Below are positions 23,511 through 26,112 of a stretch of DNA of 26,112 nt, piece by piece. The position numbers and the translations under genes are program-made. The notes beneath the pieces were generated by a model. The model had not been told where the DNA came from. It did no database searches and was given only the letters and a program-made list of their open reading frames with translations. Source of the DNA: Lachnospiraceae bacterium (GTDB lineage Bacteria > Bacillota_A > Clostridia > Lachnospirales > Lachnospiraceae); contig JAIKXV010000032.1 in the NCBI GenBank assembly GCA_024683935.1, positions 1-26,112 of the forward strand, read 5' to 3'. Each line of letters starts with the position of its first letter. The first letter of the stretch is position 1.

Positions 23511-25628
23511 CTACATTTCCCTGTTATACTTTCTGAGCACAACCTTTACTTCAGGCAGTGCTTCCATGAACACTTCCACACATTTCGGATCAAACTGGGT
23601 ACCCTTGCCCTCTTCAAGAATGGCCAGGGACTTCTCAAGAGAAAAGGCGGGCTTATATACCCGGGGTGAAGTCAGCGCATCAAAAACATCCGCCACGGCC
23701 ATTATCCTGGCGGAGAGAGGAATAACCTCACCGTGTATTCCCTCCGGGTATCCTTTGCCGTCCCATCTCTCATGATGGTAAGCCGCCATATTCCTGGCTT
23801 CTTTAAGGTAGTTATCTCCCTTAACCTTATTAATGGCGTTATCCATGATCTGCTTGCCTGCGGTGGTATGTGTCTTCATGATCTCGAATTCCTCGGGATC
23901 CAGCTTGCCCGGTTTATTTAAGACTTCATCCGGGATATTTATCTTTCCTACATCATGAAGTGGCGCCGAACGCACAATGTCCGACATGAATTTCGGGGTG
24001 ATCTTTTCCGAATAGTAACCCTTACGTTTTAAGCCCTCCACTATGATCTTTACATAGGCTGCCGTCTTCTGGACATGGGCTCCCGTGTCGGAATCGCGGC
24101 TCTCGACCAGATCCGCCATCGTGAGGATCAGACCGTCCTGCATCTTCGCTGTGGACTCCGACAGCCTCCGGATACTTCGCATCTGTTCAGCCTGGTTTCT
24201 GGTCATGCTCTTGGCAGAGAGGTAGAGATTTTCTATCTCATCTCCCGTATGAATGCCGTACTTTCTGAACATTTTCACATCCTCGTCCATGTCTTCCTGG
24301 GTATCGGAAGTCTTGGCGAGTTTATCCATGCCCCTTGCTATGGAGTTTATCGGGTAAATAATATGGTAATCCGTAAGCCAGATGGTAAAAGTACATAACA
24401 GGATAAAGAATCCCAGGAAAATGGATATCATTTCCGTAAGGAAGCTGCGTCCGTAAGCATCCAGCTTTTCCATATCCACATCTGCTATGGCGTAGCAGAC
24501 ACATTTACCGTTGGTATTGATAACCGGTTTCAGCGCGGTAAGAAGGTAGCCGTCCTGACCGTTGGATATGATGGGATCCACGCTCTCTCCCGCGAGGAGC
24601 TGGGGAATATAGGGAACAAAGCCGGGATCAAAGGGTCTCAGGCTTCCGATGGCTTCGGCAGGGGTTTCTGCGGTATCCAGATCAAAGACCACCCGGAATC
24701 CGTCCTGCTCCACTTTATAGACATATAGATATGATATTTCCGAAGAACTGTACAGGATCTGCCTCAGGCGTTCCTTTGTATCCTTGTAGGCCTGCATACT
24801 TTCGCCGTACTCAATGTATGAATCCACATAATCTCCGTTGATCGCGCCCGCTGCCAGATTTGCGGTTCCCTGGGCAAGTTTGGAGTGTTCATTTACCGTC
24901 ATCCTTCTGAATACCTGCACGCTTAGTACAGAGCATACAAGAGCTACGGAGGTAAGGGCAATGACCAGCACCAGAAGTGTCTTTATCCTGAGGGAAGCAA
25001 CCCGAACGGCAGAATGTTCTTTTACATGGTACTCATCATGAGCTCCGGGATCCTGCATCCACATATTAAAGGTGAAGACCCCGTAATATCTTTCGGGAAC
25101 GAAATGAAGCAGGGTAAGCGCTATCAGAACCGTTATGGCTTTGTCGGGAAGATCAATGAGAAGATTTGAAAGAAGATGTGCTATCTCACGGCTGAAAAGC
25201 CCCGTTCCGTAGATTATCCCTGTTAAAGATCCGCTTTCGAAGGAAATCCCCTCCATAAACCAGGGGATGAGGGCTCCCAGTCCACCGCTTATCAGGGTAA
25301 ATATGAGCACCATACCTATAATGCCCCGGATCTTCTTATGCCATCCCCTGCCGGCAAAAAAAGCCGCACATACGGCAATCGTGACATTTATAACGCCATA
25401 GTACAGAGAAGCGGGATTCATAACAGCCTTTATTACGTTGGTAACACAGCCGACAATTACTCCCGGCAGTGCACCGCCCAGGATCGAAACCATGACTGTA
25501 CCGACCGTATCGAGATAAATTGGCAGCTTAAGAGCGGTGACAACAGCGCTTAATATCATATTAACCGCTATTCCCGCCGTGCACAGCAAAAGAGCCGCCA
25601 GATTTGATCTTCTGAAATCAGGTTTCAT
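23511..25628 (-). CDS. Membrane Cache-type HD-GYP phosphodiesterase with ECF-S-like N-terminus
   Basis: A 705-residue protein. Residues 1-180 form about five or six membrane helices resembling ECF-transporter substrate-binding (S) components (L-P-I-Y-L-D-T-V-G-T, P-G-V-I-V-G). A further helix (215-240), an extracellular Cache-like sensor (about 245-395), a helix (400-420) and a HAMP-like linker (about 420-490) follow. The HD-GYP domain (about 497-705) has all consensus motifs: T-G-A-H518, H558-D559-V-G-K-I-N-I-P-D and H618-H-E-R-W-D-G-K-G-Y-P. Active cyclic-di-GMP hydrolysis is expected. An in-frame TAA eight codons upstream limits the start to this ATG, which has no ribosome site. It is the first gene of the four-gene signalling cluster. 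Confidence 0.9.
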   Translation of the reverse strand: MKPDFRRSNLAALLLCTAGIAVNMILSAVVTALKLPIYLDTVGTVMVSILGGALPGVIVGCVTNVIKAVMNPASLYYGVINVTIAVCAAFFAGRGWHKKIRGIIGMVLIFTLISGGLGALIPWFMEGISFESGSLTGIIYGTGLFSREIAHLLSNLLIDLPDKAITVLIALTLLHFVPERYYGVFTFNMWMQDPGAHDEYHVKEHSAVRVASLRIKTLLVLVIALTSVALVCSVLSVQVFRRMTVNEHSKLAQGTANLAAGAINGDYVDSYIEYGESMQAYKDTKERLRQILYSSSEISYLYVYKVEQDGFRVVFDLDTAETPAEAIGSLRPFDPGFVPYIPQLLAGESVDPIISNGQDGYLLTALKPVINTNGKCVCYAIADVDMEKLDAYGRSFLTEMISIFLGFFILLCTFTIWLTDYHIIYPINSIARGMDKLAKTSDTQEDMDEDVKMFRKYGIHTGDEIENLYLSAKSMTRNQAEQMRSIRRLSESTAKMQDGLILTMADLVESRDSDTGAHVQKTAAYVKIIVEGLKRKGYYSEKITPKFMSDIVRSAPLHDVGKINIPDEVLNKPGKLDPEEFEIMKTHTTAGKQIMDNAINKVKGDNYLKEARNMAAYHHERWDGKGYPEGIHGEVIPLSARIMAVADVFDALTSPRVYKPAFSLEKSLAILEEGKGTQFDPKCVEVFMEALPEVKVVLRKYNREM

Positions 25629-25634
25629 GCGCTT

Positions 25635-25663
25635 ACTATAACACGAGTAACCTTATTTTTCTA
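25635..25663 (-). promoter_or_regulatory. Possible promoter of the signalling cluster, leaderless geometry
   Basis: On the minus strand, -35 TAGAAA (25663-25658), a 17-base spacer and -10 TATAGT (25640-25635). The expected transcription start is the A of the ATG at 25628. The -35 box is weak. Confidence 0.4.
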
Positions 25664-25837
25664 CAGTATTTCGGGTATTTCGGGGTATAATAGTTTGAGT
25701 TCCGCTGATCTCTTCTTTATCATTTTGTCAATCTTGAACCCGTCAAGGATAGGATAATTGAATACCGTATTCTCTTTAAGCGTAATCCCATAGATAGCCA
25801 CCGGACTGATGCAGGGATATTGCAGCACACGGAACAT
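25661..25837 (-). CDS. Hypothetical 58-residue protein or gene remnant
   Basis: An ATG frame of 58 codons with protein-like composition (M-F-R-V-L-Q-Y-P-C-I-S-P-V-A-I-Y, then D-G-F-K-I-D-K-M-I-K-K-R-S-A-E-L). There is no ribosome site, and a TAG directly precedes the ATG, so it may be the C-terminal remnant of a longer gene cut off by the insertion sequence that begins to its right. I do not recognise the family. Its stop codon overlaps the putative -35 box of the HD-GYP gene. Confidence 0.3.
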   Translation of the reverse strand: MFRVLQYPCISPVAIYGITLKENTVFNYPILDGFKIDKMIKKRSAELKLLYPEIPEIL

Positions 25838-25923
25838 CTATCACGAGATACAGCCCCGGGATATTCTGTACTATGAAAGCTATGATCCAGGGAATGATGA
25901 ATACATCCAGCCTGAGGAACAGT

Positions 25924-25971
25924 GGCTGCTTTCTCTCAGTATTATGATAGTGCACGATCCTGTAAGCAGCC
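25924..25971. repeat. Inverted repeat upstream of the transposase start
   Basis: GGCTGCTT (25924-25931) and AAGCAGCC (25964-25971) are perfect complements separated by 32 bases, ending eight bases before the transposase ATG. It may be part of the left end of the insertion sequence or a hairpin limiting transposase expression. Confidence 0.4.
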
Positions 25972-25979
25972 AGGTAGCC

Positions 25980-26112
25980 ATGAGATTGGACTACAAAAGT
26001 ATCATTACAAAGCACTACTTGCTTCATCTATCCGGTAAGGATATAGCGGATCAGATTGGAGCAAGCAAATCTGGTGTCAACGGATTCCTTAAGGCTTTTG
26101 AACAGGCAAAGG
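25980..26112 (+). CDS. istA: IS21-type transposase IstA, N-terminal fragment (runs off the window)
   Basis: The last 133 bases encode the first 44 residues of a protein opening with M-R-L-D-Y-K-S-I-I-T-K-H-Y, followed by a helix-turn-helix (L-S-G-K-D-I-A-D-Q-I-G-A-S-K-S-G-V-N-G-F-L). This is how clostridial IS21-family IstA transposases begin. The frame is also open upstream to about 25789, so a longer start is possible, but family resemblance begins only at this ATG. The catalytic domain and the partner ATPase IstB would lie beyond the window. A complete element cannot be judged from here. Confidence 0.7.
   Translation, partial: MRLDYKSIITKHYLLHLSGKDIADQIGASKSGVNGFLKAFEQAK

Noticed and set aside
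25776..26027. 83-codon minus-strand frame at the right end
   Set aside because: It runs antisense into the transposase start and conflicts with the more protein-like frame at 25661-25837.
1..26112. CRISPR arrays, rRNA genes, replication origin
   Set aside because: No regularly spaced repeats with unique spacers, rRNA-like sequence or DnaA-box clusters were seen.

Overview
The window reads as chromosomal DNA of an anaerobic Gram-positive of the class Clostridia, most likely Lachnospiraceae. This is inferred from strong AGGAGG-type ribosome sites, the complete hydE/hydG/hydF maturase set for [FeFe] hydrogenase, a one-step meso-diaminopimelate dehydrogenase, and large HD-GYP and hybrid-kinase proteins of the clostridial style. 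Almost everything is on the minus strand. Both ends touch mobile DNA: a tyrosine integrase tail at the left and the start of an IS21-type transposase at the right.

Left part (1-900): the C-terminus of a tyrosine recombinase, three 9-bp repeats spaced exactly 20 bp, an inverted repeat, then tRNA-Gly and tRNA-Leu. The geometry suits an element integrated at the 3' end of tRNA-Gly. Next (910-4484) come ddh and a thrS/acyl-ACP thioesterase pair joined by a one-base overlap. A second block (4602-9467) is hydE-hydG-hydF, then a frameshifted small gene, a small Smr protein and a secreted barnase-type ribonuclease lipoprotein with no barstar next to it.

The middle (9590-16093) holds an HD-domain phosphohydrolase and an unusual 707-residue fusion of SurE nucleotidase, a GNAT acetyltransferase and a TtcA-like PP-loop enzyme. 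It also holds a decayed prolyl-tRNA editing gene beside an intact ybaK, a shrunken MerR regulator that keeps its operator-like promoter, a flavoprotein, a zinc-ribbon protein, dtd, and an HdeD-like membrane protein. tRNA quality control recurs: ThrRS with an editing domain, YbaK, Dtd and the ProX relic.

The right part (16196-25628) is one four-gene signalling cluster, apparently co-transcribed: a membrane Cache/HD-GYP protein with canonical motifs, a 1420-residue beta-propeller hybrid histidine kinase with receiver and Hpt domains, a response regulator with one pseudo-receiver and one true receiver, and a second membrane HD-GYP protein. That second protein has lost several consensus catalytic residues and carries a duplicated C-terminal beta-rich domain that I do not recognise. 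A plausible reading is phosphorelay control of cyclic-di-GMP turnover or sensing.

Two genes (hydE and the first HD-GYP gene) have a -10 box ending seven bases before the start codon and no ribosome site, suggesting leaderless transcripts.
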